The notes under the pieces: model-generated
What the model saw: the letters and a program-made list of their open reading frames with translations, nothing else
Told to the model about the DNA's origin: nothing
The model's database searches: none
Assembly: GCA_003243195.1 (NCBI GenBank)
Contig: QFQI01000005.1
Span: 62,001 to 126,000, forward strand
DNA length: 64,000 bases
Direction: 5' to 3'
Source: Sphingomonas taxi
GTDB taxonomy: Bacteria; Pseudomonadota; Alphaproteobacteria; Sphingomonadales; Sphingomonadaceae
Shown: in pieces, positions 1 through 7,778 of the stretch
How the letters are laid out: each line of letters starts with the position of its first letter
Numbering within the stretch: position 1 is the stretch's first letter
Program-made: the position numbers and the translations under genes

Positions 1-628
1 CCGCCTCCTCCTCGGAAATCTCGTCGGGTGCGGGCATTCCGTCCCCTTGAGTGGCCTGCGTCGCCACGAAACCGGGATACAGGGTCGTGAACTTGATGCC
101 GAACGGAGCGAATTCGACCCGGGCGGTGTCGATGAGCAACCTCGCTGCGGCCTTCGCGGCGCTGTACGGGCCTTGCAGCGGCACGCCGATGAAGCCCGCG
201 CCGGAATTGGTGTGGACGACGGTTCCGCTCCCCTGCGCCTTCATCAGTTGCAGCACCGGCATCAGATAGTTGATGACGGTATAGTAATTGGACTCCATGT
301 AGCGGCGCACCTCGCCGGCGGTCATCTGGGTCAGGTCGAGCGCGGGCGCTCCGCCGGCGTTCAGCACGACGATGTCGATGGAGCCAAGCTGCTGCTGCAC
401 CGCTTCCACGGTGCGTGCGGCCTGCGCCTCGTCGGACCCGTCGGCCGGGAAGGCGAAGGCTTCACCACCCGCCTCCTCGATCTCGCGCACCAGCGTTTCC
501 AGCAGCTCGGCGCGCCGCGCACTGACCGCCACGCGCGCGCCTTCCGCCGCGAGACGCCGTGCCAGCCCGCGCCCCATGCCGGACGAGGCACCCACGACGA
601 ATATGTTCTTCCCCGAAAAGTCGATCAT
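1..628 (-). CDS. SDR family NAD(P)-dependent oxidoreductase (C-terminus cut by window edge)
   Basis: A short-chain dehydrogenase/reductase, a cytosolic Rossmann-fold enzyme that oxidises or reduces an alcohol/ketone with NAD(P)H. The frame reads 209 codons and leaves the window without a stop. Visible motifs are the cofactor loop G13-A-S-S-G-M-G19, the NAGG stabilising motif at 90-93, and the catalytic Ser142 and Y155-x-x-x-K159. The start is well supported: AGGAGG lies just upstream of ATG at 628. A sigma70-like promoter (TTGACG, 17 bp, TATCGT) lies about 70 bp upstream and overlaps a GATAGTGATGAT motif shared with the neighbouring receptor gene and the 16-kb operon. This places it with the catabolic island, where it could oxidise an alcohol intermediate. 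The substrate cannot be read from the sequence. Confidence 0.9.
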   Translation of the reverse strand, partial: MIDFSGKNIFVVGASSGMGRGLARRLAAEGARVAVSARRAELLETLVREIEEAGGEAFAFPADGSDEAQAARTVEAVQQQLGSIDIVVLNAGGAPALDLTQMTAGEVRRYMESNYYTVINYLMPVLQLMKAQGSGTVVHTNSGAGFIGVPLQGPYSAAKAAARLLIDTARVEFAPFGIKFTTLYPGFVATQATQGDGMPAPDEISEEEA

Positions 629-695
629 ATCACCTCCTGTTACTTACCGCCGCCGCGACACGCCGAACGGCGGTCCCGGTTTGTGCGCGGTTATA

Positions 696-724
696 ACGAT
701 AGTGATGATTATCTTAATCGTCAA
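696..724 (-). promoter_or_regulatory. Predicted promoter of the SDR gene
   Basis: On the minus strand TTGACG (724-719) is followed after 17 bp by TATCGT (701-696), then 67 bp to the SDR start. The -10 hexamer overlaps the repeated GATAGTGATGAT element at 698-709, which would fit repression by whatever binds that element. Prediction by eye only. Confidence 0.45.
698..709 (+). promoter_or_regulatory. GATAGTGATGAT element, copy 1 (candidate Fur-like operator)
   Basis: The 12-mer GATAGTGATGAT, continuing into TATC, resembles two hexamers of the classical Fur box (GATAAT GATAAT), matching 10 of 12 bases. Near-identical copies lie at 2898-2909 (upstream of the TonB receptor) and at 16339-16350 (upstream of the CoA-transferase operon). 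The shared string is direct observation; the Fur assignment is inference. Confidence 0.4.
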
Positions 725-754
725 ACGTGGAATGTCGTGGGACTGCCCCGCAGC

Positions 755-2875
755 CTATCGGATCTCCAGTTGTATCCCGAAGGTGCGAGGGCGAATGCGC
801 AGGTCGAAGTCGTTTGTCGGAATGGTCGCGGAACCGATGATGCGCGGGTTCTGGTTGGTGACGTTGTCGACGAACAGGGTGGCACGCAGCATCTCGGTCA
901 GCCCGACCGAGAAGCGGGCACCGCCGATGATCTGCTCCTGCCCCCGCGCGACGAGCGTCTGTCCCCCGCTGATGCCCCGGTCGGACTGCCGTGACGTATA
1001 GTTCAGCGACCCGGACAGGCTCGCATCGCGTCCGCCGAGCGAGAAGCCATAATCGGCCGTACCGACCAGGATCGTCGACGGCGACCGGTTGAGGCGCTCG
1101 CCCTTTCGGAACAGCACGATGCCGCTTGATTCCACCGGCTCGTCGACGCGCAGGTCGTTGTAGCTGCCGGCGACCGAGACCGTCAGCTGCGGCGCGACCC
1201 GGGCGGAGACCTTGGCGTCGACGCCGAAACCGCTCGCCGAGGCGGCGTTGACCAGCGCGGTCACAAAGGCGCCGGGGACGGTGATCGCCGGGACGCTCAG
1301 CGACTGCTGTACGTTCTTCCAGTCGATGAAATAGGCCGCGGTTTCGAACTGAACGCGATTGCCCAGCAATCCCAGCTTCGATCCGACTTCGTAATTGTGG
1401 AGTCGGTCGGGGCGGACGCCCGGAAATTCCGGGGGAACCAGGCCCTGATACTGGATCGACCCGCTGCGGAAGCCCTGGGAGTATGAGGCGTAGACGGTTG
1501 TTCTGTCATCCGGCAGCCAGGTGACGACCGCACGTGGGGTTACCGCATCATACCCTTCCTCCGCGGTCGGCGTGGGCGGGTCGGACGCGCGCGCGGACAC
1601 ATCGTCGTGGAAGTACCGCAACCCGCCAGTCAATTCGATCTGGCCGACCTTGTATGTGGCCTCGCCGAACACGGCATAGGCGTCGGAATTGTCGAATGCC
1701 GTGTAGGTGAAGAACGGTGGCGATGTGTATTGGTCCAGTCGATCGCGCGCCCGGCGATAGCTGCCCCCGATGCTCCAGTCGAGCGCGCCCGTGGTATCGG
1801 AACTCAACGTCAGCTCGTTGCTGAAGATCTTCGTGCCGAAGACGCTGCCCAGCGCGATCCCGAACGACGTGCCGGCATAGTCGAAGATGCCGTCGTTCTT
1901 CAGGTCCAGATATCCGGTCGAGTTGGTGAGAACGACACCGCCGAGATCCTGCTCGATCCTCAACCCCAGCGTGTCATAGTCGAACGACTGCGGCTCCGGG
2001 ATGCGGGTGTCCCGGAAGAAATCCTCGGTTCCCACCGAAAGACCGCCCGACCTGTTGCGGGCACGCCAGTAGGACAGGTCGATGCGGGTGCCCTCCGCCG
2101 GGCGAAAGCCGATCTTGGCGCGCAGCGAGAAGTTGCGCACATCGTTCGCATCCTCTTTCCCCGGGCGATCGATCCAGCCGTCGTTGTTGACGTACCCCGC
2201 GACGAGCCGCACACCGAGCTTGTCCTCCACCAGCGGGATGTTCACCATCGCGTCGGCGCGGTAATTGACGCCGCCATGTTCGGTGTAGGACGACGACAGG
2301 CGCGCCTTGTAGTCGATCTTCGACAGATCGGCGTCGTTGCTGAGGACGCGCACGACACCGTTCAGCGCGCTGGCGCCGTAAAGCGTGCCCTGAGGGCCGC
2401 GCAGCACCTCCACCCGCTTGAGATCATAGGCGCTCGAATCCGGTGCGATCGCGGATTTCACGAAGCTGAAGGGCACCTCGTCCAGATAGTAGCTGACCGG
2501 GTTCGATCCATTGAGCGTGGGCGCATTGGCGGTGACGCCGCGAACGGAGATACCCGAGCCGCCGCTCTGAAAATATTCGGTGGTGGTGACGCCGGGCACC
2601 GATCGCAATGCCTCGATCACGCCTTCCGACGACGCGGCGTCCAGTTGCTCCCCTCTGAGCACGCTGATCGAGATCGGAACGCTGTTCAGCGACTCGTCGC
2701 GGCGCTGTGCGGTAACGACGATATCCCCGTCCGACGTATCTTGTGGCGTCAACTCGGTGGCGCGCGCCCGCGCGACGGGCGCGGAATCCTGTGCCTGCGC
2801 CGGAGCGTTGATCGCGATCCCCGTGACAATGGCGACCGACGCCATCAGCATCCGTCGGTGGTGCGTACGTACCAT
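755..2875 (-). CDS. TonB-dependent outer-membrane receptor of the catabolic island
   Basis: A 706-residue outer-membrane receptor that imports a bulky ligand using TonB/proton-motive energy. It has a signal peptide ending about residue 28 (APAQA), a TonB box at 50-56 (GDIVVTA), a plug domain with the conserved RGPQGTLYGASA stretch, and a barrel ending RTFGIQLEIR. I chose the ATG at 2875 because it starts directly at the signal peptide and has GGAG upstream; the frame extends to 3028 but that extension lacks leader character. The gene lies downstream of the amidase and upstream of the SDR, all leftward. Its upstream region carries both motifs of the island (GATAGTGACGAT and AGGTACAAT). Ligand unknown: ferric siderophore import fits the Fur-like motif, but sphingomonad receptors of this type also take up other compounds. 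Confidence 0.93.
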   Translation of the reverse strand: MVRTHHRRMLMASVAIVTGIAINAPAQAQDSAPVARARATELTPQDTSDGDIVVTAQRRDESLNSVPISISVLRGEQLDAASSEGVIEALRSVPGVTTTEYFQSGGSGISVRGVTANAPTLNGSNPVSYYLDEVPFSFVKSAIAPDSSAYDLKRVEVLRGPQGTLYGASALNGVVRVLSNDADLSKIDYKARLSSSYTEHGGVNYRADAMVNIPLVEDKLGVRLVAGYVNNDGWIDRPGKEDANDVRNFSLRAKIGFRPAEGTRIDLSYWRARNRSGGLSVGTEDFFRDTRIPEPQSFDYDTLGLRIEQDLGGVVLTNSTGYLDLKNDGIFDYAGTSFGIALGSVFGTKIFSNELTLSSDTTGALDWSIGGSYRRARDRLDQYTSPPFFTYTAFDNSDAYAVFGEATYKVGQIELTGGLRYFHDDVSARASDPPTPTAEEGYDAVTPRAVVTWLPDDRTTVYASYSQGFRSGSIQYQGLVPPEFPGVRPDRLHNYEVGSKLGLLGNRVQFETAAYFIDWKNVQQSLSVPAITVPGAFVTALVNAASASGFGVDAKVSARVAPQLTVSVAGSYNDLRVDEPVESSGIVLFRKGERLNRSPSTILVGTADYGFSLGGRDASLSGSLNYTSRQSDRGISGGQTLVARGQEQIIGGARFSVGLTEMLRATLFVDNVTNQNPRIIGSATIPTNDFDLRIRPRTFGIQLEIR

Positions 2876-2897
2876 TTCCTTACTCCCCCCAATGCCG

Positions 2898-2909
2898 GAT
2901 AGTGACGAT
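2898..2909 (+). promoter_or_regulatory. GATAGTGACGAT element, copy 2
   Basis: GATAGTGACGAT lies 22 bp upstream of the TonB receptor start. It differs from copy 1 (698-709) by a single base and is identical to copy 3 (16339-16350, minus strand). At this distance it would fall in the 5' leader or overlap a start-proximal promoter. Confidence 0.4.
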
Positions 2910-3036
2910 CTGCCGGACAGATCATGCCGCCCGTCCACTTGATGGCCTTGACGGCGAGCGTAACTGTAACCGCCCGGCGCAAACATCTGAGGGACAGTGG
3001 ACAGCCTTCTATGAGGGTCCGTACCCATCGGTTAGA

Positions 3037-3046
3037 AGGTACAATT
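3037..3046 (+). promoter_or_regulatory. AGGTACAATT element, copy 1 (candidate MocR operator)
   Basis: AGGTACAATT lies about 165 bp upstream of the TonB receptor start. On the sense (minus) strand it reads AATTGTACCT, as it does upstream of mvaA (9167-9176). A third copy with AGGTACAGTC lies at 16410-16419. Here the element is also one arm of an inverted repeat with GTACC at 3021-3025. Confidence 0.4.
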
Positions 3047-3214
3047 CCAAGCGAAGCGACCGAGCGGGTTCGGGTCGGCGAGCTGCCTCGCCGGGCGACC
3101 GCAGCATCAGGCGGGAAGCGCCGTGTCGATCGCGGTCGACACCTCATTGCACCACTGTCGCGACGCGCCGGACGAGCCGATCTCGGCGCGACCGCACGGC
3201 GCTCCCGCGCGCGT

Positions 3215-4642
3215 TCAGTCGAGGCGCGTGTGGTCGCCACCCCGCGTCGCGCCGGGCACGATCGCCGGCCAGCGATCGCCCCACGGCGCCGCTTCCTCCA
3301 GTTGCCCGGCCAGCGTCAGCAGCCGTTCGTCGCATCCATGACCGGCGGAGAGCAGCGTTCCGACGGGCAGGCCGTCCACCATGCCGAGCGGCACCGAGAT
3401 GCTGGGCAGGCCGAGCATGTTATGGACGGGCGTGTAGTCGATATAGTCGAACAACGTCGTCCACAGCGCTTCGAACGGCTGTGTCGGTGCCATCCTCCCG
3501 AGTTCCAGCGGCAGCGTGCGAGCGACCGGCGACAGCACGACGTCCCATTCGCGATGGAAATCGTCCGCGATCCTGATCGCCTGGCCGATCGCGGCATAGC
3601 AATGGCCCAGCCGCTCGGCCGGGATGGACTGGCGCTTTCGCCAAAGCCCGATCGTCCACGGCTCCAGCAGGTCTTCCAATGCGACGCCGGGGTGCAGGGC
3701 GGAGACGTGATCGACCACCGCACCACCCAGATAGGGCATCAACGTCAGGAAGGCGTCGCGCAACGCGCTGCGATCGTAGGGCACGGACAGCGCGGTCACG
3801 CGATGCCCGAGCGAGCGGAGCAGGTCGGCGCCATGGTGGATCTGCGCCGCGACCGCCACGTCCGGATCGCCATCCAGCCCGGCCATGTCCAGCGCGATGG
3901 TCAACGGCCGCCGTTCCTCGGTCCGCCATGACAGGTCAGCCGGCCGCTCGACCCGCGCCGCCCAGGCGACGTCGCGCATCGACCGGCCGATCATGCTGTC
4001 GCTGCACAGCAGGTCGTCGATCAGGTGGTGGCTGCGGGCGCGCAGATTCCATCCCCGGCTGGGCTTGAAGCCGACGACGCCGCAATTGCCGGCCGGGATG
4101 CGGATCGAGCCGCCGGCGTCGCTGGCATGCGCGATCGGGACAAGCCCCGCCGCCACGGCGACGGCGGCCCCCGTGCTGGACCCGCCGGCGCTTCGGCCCG
4201 CATTCCAGGGGTTCAGCGTCGGCCCGGTCAGCAGCGGCTCCCCGCTGCACAGCAATCCATATTCGGGCATGGTCGACATACCGATGGGCACCAGCCCTTC
4301 GGCCACCAGCCGCTCGGCATATGGGTAGGTAGTGGTTGCCACCAGATCCCGCTGCGCGCGTGAACAGGAGGTGAGCGGAAAGCCGGCGAAGGCCAGCGAG
4401 GCCTTCAGCAAGGTCGGCACCCCGGCCAGCGCGGTCGACCGGTCAAGCGTCCGGCATGCCGCGCGCGCATGATCGAACGCGCGGTAGCTGACCGAATTGA
4501 GCCGCGGATCGAGTTCCTCGATGCGCAGGATCGCGGCCTCGACCAGCGCCTCGGGCGGCAGCGTTCCGTTGCGAACCAGCGCCGCCTGTGCGTGGGCATC
4601 CAGCCGCCCCAGCGCCCAGGCATCGTTCCTGCCGATGGTCAT
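3215..4642 (-). CDS. Amidase signature family enzyme
   Basis: A 475-residue amidase of the Ser-Ser-Lys amidase signature family, which hydrolyses carboxamides. The triad is visible: Lys80 (LLKASLAFAG), cis-Ser155 in the Gly/Ser-rich AGGSSTG loop and nucleophile Ser179 in DAGGSIRIPA; the 24-residue Ser-Ser spacing matches the family. There is no signal peptide, so it is probably cytosolic. The start is uncertain: ATG at 4642 gives a family-like N-terminus, while an in-frame ATG at 4702 would add 20 atypical residues; neither has a good ribosome binding site. It lies 107 bp after the secreted hydrolase gene and 340 bp before the TonB receptor, all in the same direction. Substrate unknown; in this island it could split an acyl-amide or hydroxamate bond. 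Confidence 0.92.
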   Translation of the reverse strand: MTIGRNDAWALGRLDAHAQAALVRNGTLPPEALVEAAILRIEELDPRLNSVSYRAFDHARAACRTLDRSTALAGVPTLLKASLAFAGFPLTSCSRAQRDLVATTTYPYAERLVAEGLVPIGMSTMPEYGLLCSGEPLLTGPTLNPWNAGRSAGGSSTGAAVAVAAGLVPIAHASDAGGSIRIPAGNCGVVGFKPSRGWNLRARSHHLIDDLLCSDSMIGRSMRDVAWAARVERPADLSWRTEERRPLTIALDMAGLDGDPDVAVAAQIHHGADLLRSLGHRVTALSVPYDRSALRDAFLTLMPYLGGAVVDHVSALHPGVALEDLLEPWTIGLWRKRQSIPAERLGHCYAAIGQAIRIADDFHREWDVVLSPVARTLPLELGRMAPTQPFEALWTTLFDYIDYTPVHNMLGLPSISVPLGMVDGLPVGTLLSAGHGCDERLLTLAGQLEEAAPWGDRWPAIVPGATRGGDHTRLD

Positions 4643-4749
4643 GGGAGCGCAGGCGACACGGTGTGCGGCAGACGGCCGGCCGGCTTGTTCATGGACATCC
4701 ATTCCGTTGGAGGGGACATGACGCTAATGCGATCCACCGACGCCGCGGC

Positions 4750-6036
4750 CTATTCGATGAGACCGTCGGCGGTGTGTGCGACCACGCCCGGGTGGCGGGC
4801 CGCGGCGGCGCGAACGTCGTCGCCCGTTCCGGCGACGTATCGCCCGAGGAACGCCGTTACCAGGTCGGCGACCTGCGCATTGCTGGTCCGGCCGTCGGCC
4901 GGCCCGAACATCCGGTCCCGAACCGGGTCGGCGGGCGCGAGGGCGAGGTCCGTCAGGCCGAGGTGACGCACGCCGACGAGCCGGTAGCGGTGGATCGTCC
5001 CGGTCTTCCCGGCCCGGTTCCAGCGTTCATAGGCATAATCATAGATCGTGCGATCCGGACGGGCCGGCCCCATGTTGGGGAACACGGTCCAGTCGCTCTG
5101 GATGAGCAGCAGCGGCATACGCAGGCGGGTGTCGTACAGCCGCCGGTCGAACTCGTAGCCGTCCAGATTGATCGCGGCGCGGCAGCGTCTGTCGATCTGG
5201 CACGCCGATACCGCGGTCGAACCGCCGAACGACATGCCGGCGAATGCCATCCGCCGCACGTCGGATGCCCGTGCGACCGCCCGGGCCTCCACCGGCACGC
5301 GTCCGCTGGCCACCGCATCGACCAGCGCCGTGGTGTCGCGCCGCCAGTTGCCGAGCTTCTCGACCGTGCCCGATTCCTCCACCGCCTCCCAGAAACGCGG
5401 CAGTGCGGCGGTCCGCGCCTGATGGTCCTTCCCCATCCAGAAAGCCTGCAGGCGCTCGATCGCCGAGGCGGTCGGCGGTTTCGCTGGCAGGGTCGCGATG
5501 GTTCCATGTTCGGTGGGCAGGTCCGCGCCGTCACCCGGATGAGCCAGCGACATCACGATATAGCCCCGTGCCGCCAGCCACTCCATCAAAGCCGTGTTCT
5601 GACGCGGGTAGCTCATCAGGCCGTGGTTGAAGATCACGAGCGGGAAACGCCCGGCGGCCACGGGAGCATCGCGATGCGCGTGCGTCGGTATCCCCGCCAC
5701 ATCGGCCAGGAGCGCACGCGGCCACTGGAAGTTGCGCGCCACCGCCGGTGCCTGCACCTGCGCCTCGGCCGGGGTCAGATAGGGGACGGTCGGCCCCGAC
5801 ATCCGGTCGGAGGGATACCATGCGATGACCCGCAGCGGCGCGCTCGCCGCGCTCGCCACGGTGTAGGCGATCGTGCCGATCCCGTGATCGCCCCCGGGAT
5901 CCGGCAGGGTGAAGGGACGCAGCCGGTACTCCTGCGGGTAAGGCGGCGGCGGCGCGGGAGCGGGGTCACGCTGCGCCGCCGCTGGAACCGACAGGGAGGC
6001 GACCACCGCCAGCAGTGTCGCTGACCGGCGCATCAT
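4750..6036 (-). CDS. Secreted alpha/beta hydrolase, PAF-acetylhydrolase/dienelactone hydrolase-like
   Basis: A 428-residue alpha/beta-hydrolase with an N-terminal signal peptide (cleavage about residue 21, PAAAQ) and a Pro-rich linker, so it probably acts in the periplasm. The triad can be placed: Ser269 in GMSFGGS, Asp292 in NLDG (23 residues on, the spacing seen in plasma PAF-acetylhydrolase) and His357 in VRHLG. FNHGL at 136-140 would form the oxyanion hole. It starts at ATG 6036 after GGAGGG and overlaps the stop of the FMN-binding gene by 4 bases, so the two are translationally coupled. A periplasmic esterase next to a TonB receptor and amidase is what one expects for opening an imported ester-linked compound. 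The exact ester is unknown. Confidence 0.85.
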   Translation of the reverse strand: MMRRSATLLAVVASLSVPAAAQRDPAPAPPPPYPQEYRLRPFTLPDPGGDHGIGTIAYTVASAASAPLRVIAWYPSDRMSGPTVPYLTPAEAQVQAPAVARNFQWPRALLADVAGIPTHAHRDAPVAAGRFPLVIFNHGLMSYPRQNTALMEWLAARGYIVMSLAHPGDGADLPTEHGTIATLPAKPPTASAIERLQAFWMGKDHQARTAALPRFWEAVEESGTVEKLGNWRRDTTALVDAVASGRVPVEARAVARASDVRRMAFAGMSFGGSTAVSACQIDRRCRAAINLDGYEFDRRLYDTRLRMPLLLIQSDWTVFPNMGPARPDRTIYDYAYERWNRAGKTGTIHRYRLVGVRHLGLTDLALAPADPVRDRMFGPADGRTSNAQVADLVTAFLGRYVAGTGDDVRAAAARHPGVVAHTADGLIE

Positions 6037-6644
6037 GCGCCCTCCCCGCCGTCATCCCGCGCCTGATCGGTCATCGCGGCAGCCAGGGGAGCGTCGCCCA
6101 GCGCGGCGACGATCTCGGCGAACGACTGCGGATCCTCGTCCTGCCCCAGCTTGAAGCGCGCATGGACCCGCCGCACCCGCGCGCGGAACGCCACGACGTG
6201 CCGGATCATCGCGGCATAGCGTGCCCCCACCACGTCGATCGACCAGCGATCCGCGCCGACGCCCTCCATCCTGGCCACCAGCGCGCGGATCGCCGCGTCA
6301 TTTTCCTCCGGGCGAAGCTCGATATCGACCTCCATCTGGACGAAGCGGTAATTCCAGCTTGGCGCCCAGCCGCAACGCGACACCATCGCCGGCGCGACAT
6401 ATCCGTGCGGGCCCAGGAACGTGACCTGCGCCGCCGGCGTCCGCCGTACGCGCTCGACATGCGGATTGGACAGCGCGAAATGCCCGATCAATTCCGTCAC
6501 GGAACCGGCTTCGTCTACCGTCGCCAGCAGGGGTAGCGGAGTCGCGATATAGCCGGCATCGTCGTGGGTGGTGAGGATCGCGAGCACCTCATCGTCGATC
6601 GCGCGCGCGACATCGCCGGGGCGCCGGGGAGCATATCGGCTCAT
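6033..6644 (-). CDS. FMN-binding split-barrel protein, PaiB family
   Basis: A 203-residue protein of the PaiB/FMN-binding negative regulator family. The N-terminus (MSRYAPRRPGDVARAIDDEVLAIL) and the segments HFALSNPHVERV and VTFLGPHGYVAPAMV are typical. The family name comes from B. subtilis PaiB, but the fold is an FMN-binding split barrel like flavin reductases, so an enzymatic role is equally possible. The start at 6644 overlaps the preceding small ORF by 4 bases, and its stop overlaps the hydrolase start by 4 bases. In this setting a flavin-dependent reduction step is a reasonable guess; DNA binding cannot be shown from the sequence. Confidence 0.85.
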   Translation of the reverse strand: MSRYAPRRPGDVARAIDDEVLAILTTHDDAGYIATPLPLLATVDEAGSVTELIGHFALSNPHVERVRRTPAAQVTFLGPHGYVAPAMVSRCGWAPSWNYRFVQMEVDIELRPEENDAAIRALVARMEGVGADRWSIDVVGARYAAMIRHVVAFRARVRRVHARFKLGQDEDPQSFAEIVAALGDAPLAAAMTDQARDDGGEGA

Positions 6645-6862
6645 GCTATGTCGTCCTTGCCCATGTGCCCCGCACCCCGATGCACCGCGTCGATCGTAAT
6701 CCACGGCAGGCTGTTGATACCATCGCGACCCAGCGCCGCCAGTCGGATCGCTGCCGCCGGGTCGCGAGGCGGCACACGGATACGCCCTGCCCGGTGCTGC
6801 GCGGACGCGCGGCCGAGGGTCGGGACCGTCGGCGGCCCGGCGCCGGTGGCCTCAGCCGGCAT
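6641..6862 (-). CDS. Small hypothetical protein in the mvaA-mvaB operon
   Basis: A 73-residue frame that overlaps the end of mvaB by 11 bases and the start of the PaiB-like gene by 4 bases (ATGA). It fills an otherwise 200-base gap inside a tightly packed operon, the main reason to believe in it. It has no signal peptide or membrane segment. The C-terminal half (INSLPWITIDAVHRGAGHMG) looks more protein-like than the basic, Ala/Pro-rich N-terminal half. I do not recognise a family. It could be a remnant or a non-coding spacer. Confidence 0.4.
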   Translation of the reverse strand: MPAEATGAGPPTVPTLGRASAQHRAGRIRVPPRDPAAAIRLAALGRDGINSLPWITIDAVHRGAGHMGKDDIA

Positions 6863-7778
6863 GTACCGCTCCGTTCGCTTCCGCCCTCCGGCGCGCGGCG
6901 TAGAGCTTCGATCGGGACGCAATGCCCAGTTCACCGTCGATCAGGGCGACCGCATCCAGCACGCCGTCCAGCGAGACGCCGCTGTCGATCCCCATGCCGT
7001 CCAGCATGTAAAGCAGGTCTTCGGTGGCAAGGTTGCCGCTCGCCCCCGTGGCATAGGGACAGCCGCCCAGTCCGCCCACCGCGGCGTCGATGACGGTCAC
7101 GCCCGTCTCGATACAGGCGAGCACATTGGCCAGCGCCTGACCGAATGTATCATGGTAATGCAGCGCCAGCCGATCGACGGGCACATGCGCGGCCACGGCG
7201 CGGACCATCTCGCCCGCCGCGCGCGGCGTCCCCTTGCCGATCGTGTCGCCCAGCGAGATCTCGTAGCAGCCCAGCTCCATCAGCCGCTTCGCGATTTCCG
7301 CGACGCGCGCGACCGACACCGGGCCTTCGTACGGGCAGCCGAGCACGCATGAGACATAGCCGCGCACCCTGATGCCCTCCGGCCGGGCGAGCGCGACCAC
7401 GTCGCCGACGCGTTCCAGCGACCTCTCGATCGAACAATTAATGTTGCGGTGGCTGAAGCGTTCACTCGCCCCGACAAACACGGCGACCTCGCGCGCGCGC
7501 GCCGCGATCGCCTGCCGCATGCCGACCGCATTTGGCACAAGCACGGGGTAACTGGTGCCGGCGGCCCTGGCGATGCCCCGCAGCACCGCGTCGGTGCCGG
7601 CCATTTGCGGAACCGCGCGAGGCGAGACGAAGCTGCCGGCCTCGATCGCACGCAACCCGGTGCGCGACAGCGCGTCGATCAGCGCAATGCGCTGCTCCAC
7701 CGCGATCGGCTGCACCTCGTTCTGGAGGCCGTCGCGGGGGCCGACCTCAACGATCCTGACCGCGCTGGGAAGGGTCAT
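6852..7778 (-). CDS. mvaB: Hydroxymethylglutaryl-CoA lyase
   Basis: A 308-residue TIM-barrel enzyme that cleaves 3-hydroxy-3-methylglutaryl-CoA to acetyl-CoA and acetoacetate in the cytosol. The VGPRDGLQNE metal/substrate motif lies at 12-21, the HYHDTFGQ metal-binding His pair is present, and the family signature GGLGGCPYATGASGN carries the catalytic Cys. The length is normal. Its ATG overlaps the mvaA stop by 4 bases (ATGA), so the two proteins are made together. No methylcrotonyl-CoA carboxylase or isovaleryl-CoA dehydrogenase gene is nearby, which argues against leucine breakdown and for degradation of HMG-CoA made from mevalonate, as in Pseudomonas mevalonii. Confidence 0.95.
   Translation of the reverse strand: MTLPSAVRIVEVGPRDGLQNEVQPIAVEQRIALIDALSRTGLRAIEAGSFVSPRAVPQMAGTDAVLRGIARAAGTSYPVLVPNAVGMRQAIAARAREVAVFVGASERFSHRNINCSIERSLERVGDVVALARPEGIRVRGYVSCVLGCPYEGPVSVARVAEIAKRLMELGCYEISLGDTIGKGTPRAAGEMVRAVAAHVPVDRLALHYHDTFGQALANVLACIETGVTVIDAAVGGLGGCPYATGASGNLATEDLLYMLDGMGIDSGVSLDGVLDAVALIDGELGIASRSKLYAARRRAEANGAVHAG

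Larger units (their letters stand above)
2876..3214. other. Intergenic leader region upstream of the TonB receptor
   Basis: About 340 bases with no convincing gene on either strand. It holds the receptor's ribosome binding site, the GATAGTGACGAT copy at 2898-2909, an AGGTACAATT copy at 3037-3046, and an inverted repeat GTACC (3021-3025) / GGTAC (3038-3042) that includes the latter. No clear -35/-10 pair was found. Confidence 0.6.

Noticed and set aside
47..994. Long forward frame overlapping the leftward SDR and receptor genes
   Set aside because: It is antisense to two well-supported genes and has no motif or start signal; GC-rich DNA often leaves such frames open.
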